A stretch of DNA of 64,000 nt from Icerya purchasi (taxonomy: Eukaryota; Arthropoda; Insecta; Hemiptera; Monophlebidae). A program made the translations under genes and the position numbers. Below, in pieces: positions 21,502 through 32,128 of this stretch (position 1 is the stretch's first letter; the number at the start of each line of letters is the position of its first letter). The notes beneath the pieces are model-generated. The model was not told the DNA's origin. It did no database searches and saw nothing but the letters and a program-made list of their open reading frames with translations. Location: NCBI GenBank assembly GCA_039619475.1, contig CM077115.1:153797774-153861773 (forward strand). The letters are read 5' to 3'.

Positions 21502-24500
21502 TTATATTTTTATTCTGTCGACAATGGAATCAAGGAACACCCCTAGGACAGGAACCCACAGAGATAGTAGGTAGAGAAAGAACATAAGAGGCGTTGAAAG
21601 GAGCAGGAAGACCAAGCTTTAAAAGATGACAATAAAGTAACTCACGCTCGCGAGATAAACCGGAGCACTCGAAGAGCACGTGATTCGCATCGAAAAAAAT
21701 TACTGGGAACCTTCAGGATCCAATGGATAATTATGAGATGCAGCCAAAGAGAAGCGATTTAGTGAAGAAGGAAGGAGACTATGCGAGAAACGGAGGCGAG
21801 ATAATTTAGTAATTATGGACCGACGCAAACTGGGAAACTCATAGAACCAAGGACGAGCGGGAGGAACAGGATTAATCAAGAGATAAAAGGAATTAGGATT
21901 AGCGAAAAGAGATACATAAACAGAGTGCCTAAGATGGCAGGATTTAGTTGGAAGAAGAATATTGTGTGCTGGAACCCTACTAATAAAATTCCCATCGGAA
22001 ACAGCAGCTTTAGCAAGGAGGTCGACGGCTACATTTCCGTCAATGCCTGCATGTCCTGGAATCCAAAGAAAGTCAATCTGGGTACACGTCGATGAGGATA
22101 GATCATGAAGAAGAGAACGAATAGAAAGGATAATAGCATCAGTGGAAGGAGAAAGGGAAGGTGGAGAAAGCGCTAGAAGAACACTTGAAGAATCAGAAAC
22201 AATAAGGAATTTGGAAGAACTTGCAGAAGAGGAAATATAAATAATGGCTTGTAGAATGGCAACAGATTCTGCAGTAAAGACAGAACAAAAGGACGGAAGT
22301 CTAAAAGACCGAGAATGAAAGAACTGAGGGCACCAGAATGCCGCCCCAACTCCGATCGGGCTCTTCGATCCGTCAGAAAAAATTAAAGACTGATCACGGA
22401 ATAGAGAGTTTATTGTATTATTAAATTCCATACTGACGATATGAGAGGGAGAAGATTTAAGGAAGCATGGCATAAAGATGATATTTGGTGGCTTTAACAA
22501 TTTGGAATAGACGTAAGAAAAAAATGGAAGCTTGCGATGAGGAACGACAAAAGGGGAAAATTTAGAAAGGCGAACCGATATATGAGATAGTATAGGAATT
22601 TTATTGGAGGAAAAACGCCAGTGACGAAGGATAAAAGAATAAGAGGTACTGTGATATTTGACGAAGAGGTGGAAAAACGTTTAATGAGAAAGCGATAACC
22701 CAAATAAGATATTCGGATGAACAGAGGACAGATATTGGATTCAGATAGAATGGCTGGGATAGGAGATGACCTCAGAGCTCCGAGACAAAGCCGAAGGCAA
22801 CTGTTTTGGAGATGATCTAATTTGTAGAGAACGGATTTGGAAGCGTTGCCATACAAGAAGATGCAATAATCCAATCTAGAGCGTATGAGAGATTTATACA
22901 ACATTATTAACACAGAAGGATCGCCTCCCCATCTCGTAGGTGAGAGAGCTTTAAGAAGGTTAAAGACTTTAAGCGAGGAAGCATATAAATGGCTGATATG
23001 ATCATGGAAAGACAGACGAGGGGATAAAGTGATACCCAGATAAAGAAAAGAACTGACTATTGGAATGGAATGATTTTTTAGATTTATTTCAAATGAGCCC
23101 GGGTTGTAAGGTCGAAGGGTGAAGACTACAGCTGCTGATTTTGGGGCGGAAATGAAGAGATGAATGTTAGAAAGGGCCTCTTCTAGAGTACTTAAGGAGC
23201 TGTTTAGTTCCTCATCGGCAACTAGAAGATTACAGGAAGAAGAGTAAACAAGGATATCATCTGCAAAAAATAAAGTTTTGGATTTTAAGGAGAGAAAACC
23301 AATTTTGGAAACATATAAATTAAATAAAGTAGGGCTAAGGCCTTGCGGAAGGCCCTGGAAGACCTTCCTTGAGGCGAAAAAGGAAGGAGCAGAAAGGAGG
23401 AGAGTTCTACTTTGAAAAAGATTTATAATTAGGAAGGATATGGATGCAGGGATATTTAAAGACATCATAACGTTTTTGAGCGTGGGAAGATGGACGCTTT
23501 CGTATGCACTGGCTACATCAATAAAAGCAGCAATTGTGAATTCTTTGGAAATAAATGATTTGTAAATGTCAGCAAGGAAAAGACTGATACAATCTGGAGG
23601 GCCTAAGCCAGGGCGAAAACCAAACTGGTTGTCTGGAAGCAAGTTATTGTGTTCCAGCCACCAGACCAGCCGTTTGTTAAGCATGCTCTCAAAGAGTTTT
23701 CTCAGGCAAGAAGCTAAAGAAATGGGCCGAAAGGCAGAGGAATTATTCTTGGGAATTGGGATAACAACGAATGTGCTCCATGAATCAGGAATAGAACCAG
23801 ATTGCAGGAAGGAATTAAAAATAATTAAAAGAATTTGGAGAGACTTTACAGATAGGTTTTTGAGGATGGAGTAAGAAATTTTATCAAGACCCGGACAGGA
23901 GTCGGAGGAGTTTTTCAGGGAAGAAAGAAGTTCAGAGAGGGAAAAGTTAGAGGAAAGGAAATGAGGTGATAATTGGTAAGGAGGAATTAAAGAATCCACT
24001 TCATCATAGTTAGGGAAATAATCAGGAGCTATGGAGTCAAAGAAAGAAGAAAGAGTATCCTTAGGAAGACTGGAGCTAGACGGGCGTTCGGAAATAGAAT
24101 TTCTAAAAGCTTTAGCCAACTTCCACACTTTGGAAATAGGAGTCAATCGAGAAAAGGAAGAGCAAAAGGATTTCCAAGCATTTTTCTTGGCGTTTTTGAG
24201 AATATATCTGGCTCTAGCGTTCGAACTCTTGTAAGTCAAGAAATTATTAAAAGTAGGTTGAGAGCGGAATGATTTAAAGTTAGACAAACTTTGATTGACA
24301 GCAGCTGTGCAGTCCCCATTCCATCACAGTGATAAAGCCCTTAAAGAATGACTTTTCCGGGCTTGAGGATAGAGTGGGGAAGACAGTGTTAGAGCAGAGG
24401 AGATAGAATTAGTAAAGGATGAATATTGTGAAATAGCATCGTTTTCTACTTGTATTGCAGGAAGGTCTGAGTCCACAATAAACCGAAATCTATTCCAATC

Positions 24501-25247
24501 AGTTTTATGCAGGTTCCAATCAGCATAATGCAAAGGCGTAAATGAAGATGAAAGAGAAGGGAGATGGAAGTCATTAAGAACAATGAGGATCGGAATGTGG
24601 TCACTGCCGAAGGTACCATCTAGAGTTTTCCACGAGGAATTAAGAGCTGTGTCGGAGAAAACAAAAGATAGATCGATAGAACTAGAAGTAGACGATGATT
24701 TGAAGAAGGTGTGAGAACCATCATTTAGGAGAACTAAATTATAATTGAAAATTACTTCCTCTATAATTGTGCCATTCCTGTTATAACTGGAACAACCCCA
24801 TAGAGGCGAGTGGGAGTTCCAGTCGCCGCCGACCATGCAAGGGCGAGGAATAGAATTCAAAAACAAGTCAAATGGGAAATCGCGTAAGTTTTAGGATGGT
24901 GGGATGTAGGAGGGGACAAAATTAAAACTTTTACCATGACACAATGGGATTGAGACGTGAACTAAATTCGGATTAAGAGGACTGGAAGAAAGGAAGGAAA
25001 AACTATCATGATGAATGAAATGTACATCTTTTCTTATAAGAATAGCAGCTCCGCCATAGCCGTCGTCCCGATTCGAACTGACTAAGGAGTATCCTCGAAT
25101 TCGAATATTGGAAGATTGTTTGAGCCAGATTTCTGACAGGAGAGTAACCTGAATGTTATATTGATCCAACAAACCTTCGAGAGAGCATTTATTGACATTA
25201 AGACTTCTACAGTTCCATTGAAGAATATTTAGCCTGTTTGACATCAT
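21502..25247 (-). pseudogene. A4 ORF2: endonuclease / reverse transcriptase / RNase H polyprotein, broken
   Basis: Starts at the ATGATG at 25247 with NRLNILQWNCRSLN, the first strand of the endonuclease. Endonuclease motifs: LSEIWLK, GYGGAAILI, GGDWNSHSPLWG (about 24820) and GSDHIPI (about 24600). RT motifs: PGLDKISYSILK, AFRPISLASCLRKL, DNQFGFRPG, AAFIDVASAYESV, the FQGLPQGLSPTLFNLY block and the catalytic FADDILVYS at about 23260. After a frameshift near 22500, RNase H follows: IFSDGSKSPIGVGAAF, AESVAILQAI, VSDSSSV and WIPGHAGIDGN (about 22055). The C-terminal segment contains ANHVLFECSG and ends DRIKI then TAA at 21502. In-frame stops: TAA at 24891, and TGA at 24324 in a place where WWN is usual. 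The first three domains are all in one frame. Confidence 0.9.
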
Positions 25248-26395
25248 TTAAAGTACAGAAAAATAGTTGGAGGGGAAGGAACCATGTAAGTGTAGAAGAG
25301 GAAGGGAAATAATACCTTACAGCCTGCAGATTTGGAAGAGAGAGGAAAATCGGAGAAGGAATGAGTGTAGGCTCGGGTAGTCCAAGCAAAGCCAGTTGAA
25401 AGTATTGAATAAAGACAAGGAAAGATACGGCAGAAGAAGGGATGCAAAAAAAGACAATGGAGAGACATTTGTTTTCCCAGATAACTTACGAATGAGGAAT
25501 ATGAAAACTTATTGCGATGCTCACTGAGGAAAAACCACTTTCTCTTTCGCTTGCTTACCAACTTAATTAGGTATGGAATGATGAGGAAAGGGCTGCGGGT
25601 CAAAGTGAAGAAATTAAGATTAAGCAAGGAATAATTAGAGATTAAATTCGCTTTAAAACGGGTCATAACTGGAACGAAAAGGACTTTGAAAATGATTAAA
25701 TTGAAACAGACTAACCGTCTTTCTTTACCGTAGCCCAGCGTATTTGAAAGAAGACCGAAGGAGAGATGAAAAAAGGAAAAAGTCAGATATTTGAGGATGA
25801 GAATAATGCATCTAATAATTAGTATTGATTTGCACGGTTTAAAACCGAAGAAAAAAGAAGTTTTATACAATTGTGCATTGCAATCAACCATACACCGTCC
25901 TCGACTACTGTCGAACCCAATCGAAGTTCGCAGAAAGAGGCAATGGTCATAAAAATAATGCAAAGCATATAGATCAGAACAGAAACATCTGTTAACTTTT
26001 CTCGCTTTTAACAGTATAGATGAGAAAAGAATATTGATCCAAACAAAAATTATGAACAATTCTCCACCGCTCTCATTACCCGCAAGTTTCAGGTTGCGAG
26101 ACGAGACAATGGTGATAATAGCAATAGGAAAAATATATTTTTGGAATAAGGCGTATGATGTCTGTATTCTCAGTAATGCAATCCGGGAGAAACATAAGAT
26201 TACAGACGGAAATTTCATAGGAATTAACGGCCTGAGCTCCGGAATGCTGGTTAGCCTAGATAAAGGAATATGGAAAGAGAACGACAGAGTAGAAATTTGG
26301 GAAAAAACATAAAATTCAATGACAAGAACCATAGCGAATTTTATACATATGCAAGAGAAGAAATTAGAATGGAATTTCACAATCATAAGGCCCAT
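25244..26395 (-). CDS. Unidentified 383-codon ORF between ORF1 and ORF2 of A4
   Basis: An uninterrupted frame of 383 codons starts with ATG at 26395 and ends with TGA at 25246-25244. Its last bases overlap the ORF2 start (ATGATG), so stop and start are interlocked. The same frame is open for about 33 codons upstream of the ATG, overlapping the end of ORF1. The translation is rich in Phe, Ile, Leu and Ser and has several hydrophobic stretches that could be membrane segments, for example YIFPIAIITIV, ELFIIFVWINILF, ILIIRCIILILKYLTF and SPFLIIPYLIKLV. The basic run SKRKRKW lies near residue 300. I recognise no family. Pyrimidine-rich composition lowers stop frequency, but the other two minus-strand frames of this stretch are not open, which argues for selection on this one. 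It could be a third protein of the element, a remnant of a captured gene, or chance. Confidence 0.4.
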   Translation of the reverse strand: MGLMIVKFHSNFFSCICIKFAMVLVIEFYVFSQISTLSFSFHIPLSRLTSIPELRPLIPMKFPSVILCFSRIALLRIQTSYALFQKYIFPIAIITIVSSRNLKLAGNESGGELFIIFVWINILFSSILLKARKVNRCFCSDLYALHYFYDHCLFLRTSIGFDSSRGRCMVDCNAQLYKTSFFFGFKPCKSILIIRCIILILKYLTFSFFHLSFGLLSNTLGYGKERRLVCFNLIIFKVLFVPVMTRFKANLISNYSLLNLNFFTLTRSPFLIIPYLIKLVSKRKRKWFFLSEHRNKFSYSSFVSYLGKQMSLHCLFLHPFFCRIFPCLYSILSTGFAWTTRAYTHSFSDFPLSSKSAGCKVLFPFLFYTYMVPSPPTIFLYFK

Positions 26396-26421
26396 TAACG
26401 GAAATACAGGAAGTTGACCAG

Positions 26422-27984
26422 TTACGTAGCCGTAGAATTTGGAGGACAGTGAGCAAATAACAGTTGGAAAAGCTTGAGCGATGCCAAGCGAAATTCAGGA
26501 TTTTGACGTACGTTAGGAGGGGTATTTTGAAGGTTTAAGCTGAAGTCTAGCTTATCGACAGCTTCTTCTGCTAGCATGGGAACGGAGGAGTTGGGATTAG
26601 GAAAAATTAGAGTAGTTGGTACCTGTTGTTGCAAGCAAGAGTTAGGTGAGTTGGGAAGAGAATAAGAAGGAACGTTATGAGACGATGCACTGTGCGTTGA
26701 TTCGGGGAAGAAGAGGCCGTTACGATAATTACGATTGTTTGACGGAAGAGGAGGGAAATGCTGATTAGGAACGGGAAGAGATTTGGGAGATCGTGACCGA
26801 TTGGGTCGGCGAGAAAACTTGGAAGGAGAAGAATGCAGGTTTTTTTGAGCTATATCGGAAAAAGAAAAAGCTGAGTTGGCAAGATTGGATTTTTTAATTA
26901 TACTAGCTTCATTATAGGACACGTTTTCGTAAGCCATGATTTTACAAAGGTGAAGCTGGTCTTGAAAAACAGGACACTGTCAATCTGTGGCTAAATGATT
27001 ACCCTTGCAGTTGAGGCATTTTGAATCTGACGGCTGCGGAGCTGAACAAGAATCCAAGGAATGCAACTCATTACATTTAGAACAACGTGGTTTACTGCGA
27101 CAAAACTTGTCGGTGTGGCCAAAACGAAAACAAGCTCGGCATTGGATAGGAGGTCTTACGCTGGGTTCCACTGCACAACGAAGATGAAAAAAATGAACAT
27201 AACTGCGAAGGAAAGGTGATTTGAATTTAATTTCAATTAGGGGAATTGGACGAAATTTATCGCCATCTCTTTTCTTGAGTCGTCGAATTGAAGCTACCGG
27301 CACTTCCGCTGAAATATCTTCCAATAATTCTTCTTCGGTAATATCTACAGGTACATTACGAATAATGCCAAAAGATAACAATAGATTATTAGGAATAAAG
27401 GCCTTAAAGTCATTTTTATTAAGGAAGTCAGAATCAAGAAGAAAATTATTTGCTGAGCTAATATCCCTAAAAAAGAGTCTAAGTCTATTACTGCCCGCTC
27501 GGAGGATTTCTGTGATTGATTTAGTTCTATTATAGAGAATTTTAGCAGCAGCAAATGGATGTAAATTTCCTATATTAAGCTCAGAGAGCGATTGTAGTAT
27601 AATGTGCATAGAACCATTATACTCTACAGGGAAAAGAATTACCTCATTTTTATTATTAATTTTTGTACTATTATCGATAATGTCGTGGGAAGTTTTTATA
27701 TTGAAATTTTTAATAGCTTCGATAGCATTATCATTAGAATTATTTTTACTAAGATTATTATTATTATTATTACTGCTACTATTATTATTACTGCCGGAAA
27801 GTTTTGATAAATCAGATTCTGATAGTCGCAGATCTTTGCTAGGGATCGACGCGACCGGTGAAAGGGGACCGGTTGGTTTACGCTTGGTTGAAGCGTCCAT
27901 GTCCATTTGAAAGGTTAAATTCGTTTTTGCCGGTTTAGTATCTTTGGCGGAGGCCGCAGGGCGGCCCCCACTAGACGTACTCAT
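26422..27984 (-). pseudogene. A4 ORF1: gag-like nucleic-acid-binding protein, one nonsense codon
   Basis: About 520 codons from ATG at 27984, with a single in-frame TGA at 26982-26980. The N-terminus is basic and low-complexity, with an Asn/Ser homopolymer encoded by a trinucleotide repeat (27758-27800). A central region (RNVPVDITEEELLEDI and nearby, about 27345) resembles the RRM-like domain of gag-type ORF1 proteins. Zinc knuckles follow: CRACFRFGHTDKFC, CSKCNELHSLDSC and the start of a third, CLNCKGNHLATD, which the TGA interrupts before its last cysteine (QCPVF follows in frame). The C-terminal part is Pro/Ser/Asn-rich and ends PNSTAT. ORF1 proteins of this kind coat the element RNA. The TGA could derive from CGA by CpG deamination. 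The stop codon overlaps the upstream extension of the next ORF. Confidence 0.85.
27758..27800. repeat. ATT/ACT trinucleotide repeat inside ORF1
   Basis: TTATTATTATTA-type units on the plus strand encode an Asn/Ser tract in the N-terminal part of the A4 gag-like protein. Confidence 0.85.
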
Positions 27985-28157
27985 CGGTTAATCCAAAAAA
28001 AATGGGAGGAGAAAAAAAGAAATAAATAAATGATAGTAAAAGAAAGACAAATTAAAAAATAATAAAATGGAATAAAATAAATAAATAAAAATAAATACTG
28101 TTCGAAATAACACGTATTACTCTTCGAAATAAAATCAAATCTATGTATGAATAGAGA

Positions 28158-28379
28158 AGATTGAGCGTATTATAAATAAACAAAAGAAACGATCTCACCG
28201 ATATCCCGATAACAATGCGAGCTGATAAGCCGGACAAGAACGCGAGCAAACAAGAGATAACGCACAATTCAACAAGATTGAGCGTATTATAAGTAAACAA
28301 AAGAAGATATCCCGATAACAATGCGAGCTGATAAGCCGGACAAGAACGCGAGCAAACAAGAGATAACGCACGATTCAAC
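28158..28379 (-). promoter_or_regulatory. Two tandem 5' UTR units of LINE A4 (probable promoter monomers)
   Basis: Unit 1 (28158-28274, 117 bp) and unit 2 (28275-28379, about 105 bp) are nearly identical, except that unit 2 lacks about 11 bp around the segment AACGATCTCACC. The outer unit begins exactly at the target-site duplication, so the element starts within the array with GTTGAATCGTGCG. Tandem 5' units that carry the promoter are known from some LINEs such as mouse L1. Promoter function here is inferred from position alone. Confidence 0.6.
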
Positions 28380-28393
28380 TCTGGCTGTTAGTT
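28380..28393. repeat. Target-site duplication, right copy, of LINE A4
   Basis: Identical to 21400-21413 and directly adjacent to the 5' end of A4. Confidence 0.9.
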
Positions 28394-28514
28394 CTTTAAT
28401 ACTAATAGTATCCAACACTAAATTAAAATCTAATTAACACGCTCTCATTCCCGTCATTAATAGACAAAAGACTCTAGTTGATGAGTCCATTATAAAAACA
28501 ACAACAAAAAGCAG

Positions 28515-29577
28515 CTCCTACCTTTCTACGGATAGGTTTTCTCCTTTTTCTTAGACACTTCATAGCTCCTACTTATGTTCCTAGTATTAATAAAGCTGGC
28601 CGTTTCCTTCTTATCCGTTGCCGCCTAATTTTCTTTTTTTCAATTTTTCCTTCTCTGAACTTTTTTCACTCCTGCCCCGGCCATAGTGGAATTTCTTACT
28701 CCATCCTCAACAATCTATTCATAAAGGCTCTCGAAAATCTTCTTATCATTTTTAACTCCTTCATTCAGTCTGAGTACTTGCTTCATGGAACACCTTCATT
28801 ATTATCTCTGTGCCTAAGAATAATTTCTCTGCTATTCGACCTATTTCTTTACCTCCATACCAAAGAAACTCTTTGAAACCATGCTTAATAAATGTTTTTT
28901 TTTTTGATGGCTCGAACAGAATAACTTGTTTCCAATCAGTTTTTAGTTTTCGTTTTAACTTGGGCCTTTCAGATTGTATCGGTCTCTTCCTTGCTGACAC
29001 GAGATCATTTATTTCTAACAATTTCATAACTGTAGCTTTTATTAATGTGGCCAGTGCGTACGACAGCGTCCATCTTTCCATGCTCAAAAATATTGTAATC
29101 TCCTCGACAATTCCCGCCTCCGTTTCCTTTTCAATTATCAATTTCTTTCAAAGTAGAACTCTCCTCCTTTCAGGTCTTCTAAGGCCTTCCGCTAGGCTCT
29201 TTAGCCCTGCTTTATTTAATCCGTATGTATCTAAACGTGATTTTCTCTCGTGATAATCGAAATCTCTGCTCTTCGCGGATGATTTTCTTGTTTATTCTTC
29301 TTTCCATAATGTTCTACTTTTCCATAATGTTCTACTTTTCAATAACGAACTGAACAGTTCCTAAAAAACTTTAGAGATAGCCCTTTTTTTGGCATTCATC
29401 TTTCTATCTCTGCTCCTAAGTCAGCAGCTGTAATTTTTTCGTCGTTCGAGCTTATGAATCTGCTAAGTTAGATAAATCTAAAAAGTCATTTTATTCCACT
29501 AGTTAACTTCTTTCGTTATTTAGGCACCATTTTATCCACTCGCCTATCATTCCATGAACATATCAACTCCCTTAAAG
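28515..29577 (+). pseudogene. LINE family A, copy A5, first part (RT)
   Basis: Frame-corrected translation aligns with the RT of A4: SYSILNNLFIKALENLLIIF (about 28695), then FSAIRPISL (28825), a degraded QSVFSFRFNLG, VAFINVASAYDSVHLSMLKN (about 29032-29095), FQSRTLLLSG and LFNPY. The block that holds the catalytic FADD is corrupted to SADDFLVYS-like sequence at about 29275. The copy is 5'-truncated within the RT domain and full of stops. It is interrupted by a DNA transposon near 29578 and resumes at 30688. Confidence 0.8.
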
Positions 29578-29585
29578 TCTTAAAC

Positions 29586-30687
29586 ACAGCTCACGCACAG
29601 CCCACGGCCACGTTTTTGTATATAAAGCATATGAAACAACGAGAATATCTGATCAGTTTCGAGATGGCCATTAGAGAGCGAGTTCTTCTCGATTTGGAAT
29701 TAGAATCAGAGAATGAAGAAAAGTAACTTCTGTTTTATAATTTAAATGAATGTATCAGCTATTTAAAAATGATAAGACTGTGAAACGTAAATTTGTTTAA
29801 TATGACGAATAAAATTAAATTATCAAAATTAAAAATTACGGCATTAAATTAATTTGCACATTATTAATATGTAATTTTTTTACTTCAAAATGAAATCAAT
29901 TTTTTCACTTGGAATCGTTTTTAAATGGTTTGATTTTTTGGATTAAAAACTAAATAACCTTTTTCAATTTTTTTTTATCACTTTATTTTAAACGTAATCG
30001 TGAAAACTATAGCATACATTTAATTTATATCAATACTTTTTATATAATTATAGAATAATTTTTCTATTTTATACTTTGGATTGATGACGTATGCGTGTGC
30101 TGTAAAGAAATATACAAATGAAAGACGCACGAATTATATAATAGTAGGATTAAATTAATTGTAAAAGGCTGCCGAAAAAATATTAATAAAATAAACTAAA
30201 TTTCTCTTTCAAATTAAATTTAACTGAAAAAATTTTAAATAATAATAATCTTTATAAAATATTAAAGAAGATACAAACTCAATCGGCACAAGTGTTCACA
30301 TAGTTTAATAAATTAAAAAATAATTTACAAGATATGTCATGAACAATGCGAATGCATTAAAACATAAAGTTACAAAAACATGAAATTACGTTAAAACTAG
30401 TTGACATTTTATCACTTTTTCGTGTTTTATATAACATATACATATATATATGTATATGTTTTTTTTTGCGAATTATTTTTCAACTTACTTAATTATATAA
30501 TAATAAAAATTGAAAATAGATAAAAAATAGAACTTATTAAAATTAAGCAAACACATAAAAACAAGAAATCAAAACTTTTAACAACTAAAAAATTTAAACC
30601 AACCCACGCAACCCACGCACCCACGATGCACAGACGACCCACGCGTGGCCGTGGGCTGTGCGTATGTTGGGTTCAATATGCGGCTGG
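29586..30687. mobile_element. Terminal-inverted-repeat DNA transposon inserted in LINE A5 (non-autonomous)
   Basis: A 20-bp perfect inverted repeat, ACGCACAGCCCACGGCCACG at 29593-29612 and its complement at 30644-30663, marks the ends. Outside it both ends carry CAGC (29587 and, reversed, 30686). The flanks TCTTAAAC (29578-29585) and CCTTAAAC (30688-30695) look like an 8-bp target-site duplication with one difference. CAGC ends and an 8-bp duplication would fit the hAT superfamily, but this is inference. The right end has several ACCCACGC repeats (30601-30645). The left end has a TATATAAAG box at about 29619, then a 20-codon frame (ATG 29664, TAA 29726) starting MAIRERVLLDLE, perhaps the remnant of a transposase N-terminus. 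The remainder is AT-rich and non-coding. Confidence 0.7.
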
Positions 30688-32128
30688 CCTTAAACTTCCT
30701 TGAAACTCTCTGCTCTAAAAGATAGCGAGGTGATCTTTATGCGCTAATAATGTTATACAAACCCCTCATACGCTCCAAATTATAATTACTGTAGTTTCTT
30801 ATATGGCAAGTCTTTCAAATCCATCCTTTACGAATTAGATCGCTTTCAGAACATTTGCCTTTGGAGTCTCAGAGCTTTAAAGTCATCTCCTATCCCATCT
30901 ATTCTATCAGAATCCAGCACATATCCTCTCTGCTAACCATAGATTTTATTTACGTTATCGATTTCTCATCAAACGTTTTTCCATTTCCACTTCAAATATC
31001 GGTGCCTCTTATTCGTTTATCCTTCGTCGCTGGCGGTTTTCCTTTAATAAAATTTCAATTCTATCTCATATTTCTTGTTCGTCTTCACAAACTTTCCTCT
31101 TTTATCGTTTCCCGTAGCAAGGTTTCATTCTTTTTTTCTTCCATCTATTCCAAATTGTTTGTCTTCAAATATCAACTTCATGCCGTGCTACCTCAAATTC
31201 TCTGTCCCCCATATCGTGAAGATCATTTTTTATTCTCTACTGGCAAATCGAAAGGTCCTGTACTGTAGCCTCATTCCTATACTCAAAATTTATGCACTCT
31301 CAATCCTTTAAACATCGTTCCTTTTGTTCTCTCTCTTTACCGCTGAATCTACACCTACAAGCCGTTACTTATATATGTCCTCCTCTGAAGGTCCTTCCAT
31401 GTTTTCCGATTTTCTAAGCGTTCTTCTAGCGTTATCTCCATTTCTCTTTCTCCTAATATCACCACCCTTTCTACTTCCCGTGATCTATCCTTTTTAACAT
31501 TTACGCAGATTGACTTTCGGGTTTCTAGTCATTCAGGCATTGATAGAAGCGTACCGGTCGACCATCGTGCTACATCTGCAGCTTCTAGCGAGCGTTTCAT
31601 AAGCCGGATTCTGGCGCACAATATTTTTCCTCTACCTAAATCCTGCCATCTTAAGAGGCACTCTGTTTATGCTTTTCGCTAATCATAATATATTTCTTAA
31701 TCCTATTCTTCCTTATCCTCTTTAGTTCTGTTGCTCCCCTTGTCTGAGTCAGCCCATAGTTATTAAACTATCTCGCATTCATTTCTCGCACAGCCTCCTT
31801 CATTTTTTTGCTAAATCGCTTCCTTGTGCATTACATCCTGAAGATTCCTACCATGTTTGTGACGTTGATCACGTGTTTTTTGAGTGTTCCTGATTATCAT
31901 AGCGTGATCGAGATTTACTTTATTCTCATCTTTAAAAACTCGGTTTCCTCCCGCACCTTACAATGTGCCTTCTATGTTTTTTTCTCCGCCTATTCTCTCA
32001 GTTGTTGCTATTCTGGGAGTGTTCTCCTTCGTTCCGTATCCGATTAAAATAAAAATATAACTTCTATCCCGTTTCATCCATCATTTCCAATTTGCTGCGC
32101 TAGCAGTAACTTCGTTAGAGAACCCAAG
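30688..32128 (+). pseudogene. LINE family A, copy A5, second part (RT thumb to 3' end)
   Basis: Resumes the A5 copy exactly where it was interrupted, starting at the region equivalent to KVFNLLKAL in A4. YRFLIKRF-type sequence lies at about 30960, then a corrupted RNase H start (SKGPVL at about 31245), SHSGIDRS (about 31540, the remnant of the GHAGIDGN block) and RHSVYAF. The C-terminal finger region survives as CDVDHVFFEC-like sequence at about 31860. The 3' end GAACCCAAG at about 32117 matches the family end. There are many stops and frameshifts. Confidence 0.75.

Larger units (their letters stand above)
21414..28379 (-). mobile_element. LINE family A, copy A4: full-length element, about 6.97 kb
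   Basis: The element is bounded by a perfect 14-bp target-site duplication, has an A-tail at the left (T-run 21414-21429) and reads right to left. The order is: 5' UTR with two tandem units (28379-28158), a gag-like ORF1 (27984-26422), a third open frame (26395-25244), and ORF2 encoding endonuclease, RT, RNase H and a C-terminal finger (25247-21502), then a short 3' UTR ending ACCCAAGGGGGG. RNase H downstream of RT suggests the I group (I, Nimb, LOA, Ingi-like) of non-LTR elements. The exact clade is not resolved. In-frame stops at 26980, 24891 and 24324 and frameshifts near 22500, 21705 and 21530 make it inactive, but only lightly decayed. The sense strand is markedly pyrimidine-rich. It is the parent type for the five shorter A copies. 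Confidence 0.92.

Noticed and set aside
24324..24893. Stop-codon recoding in A4 ORF2 and LINE E
   Set aside because: In-frame stops are of all three types and, in A4, are accompanied by frameshifts; ordinary decay explains them.
26034..26312. 92-codon plus-strand frame opposite the extra ORF of A4
   Set aside because: Composition looks reasonable, but it lies antisense inside a bounded LINE whose genes are all on the other strand. Probably a shadow of the 383-codon frame.
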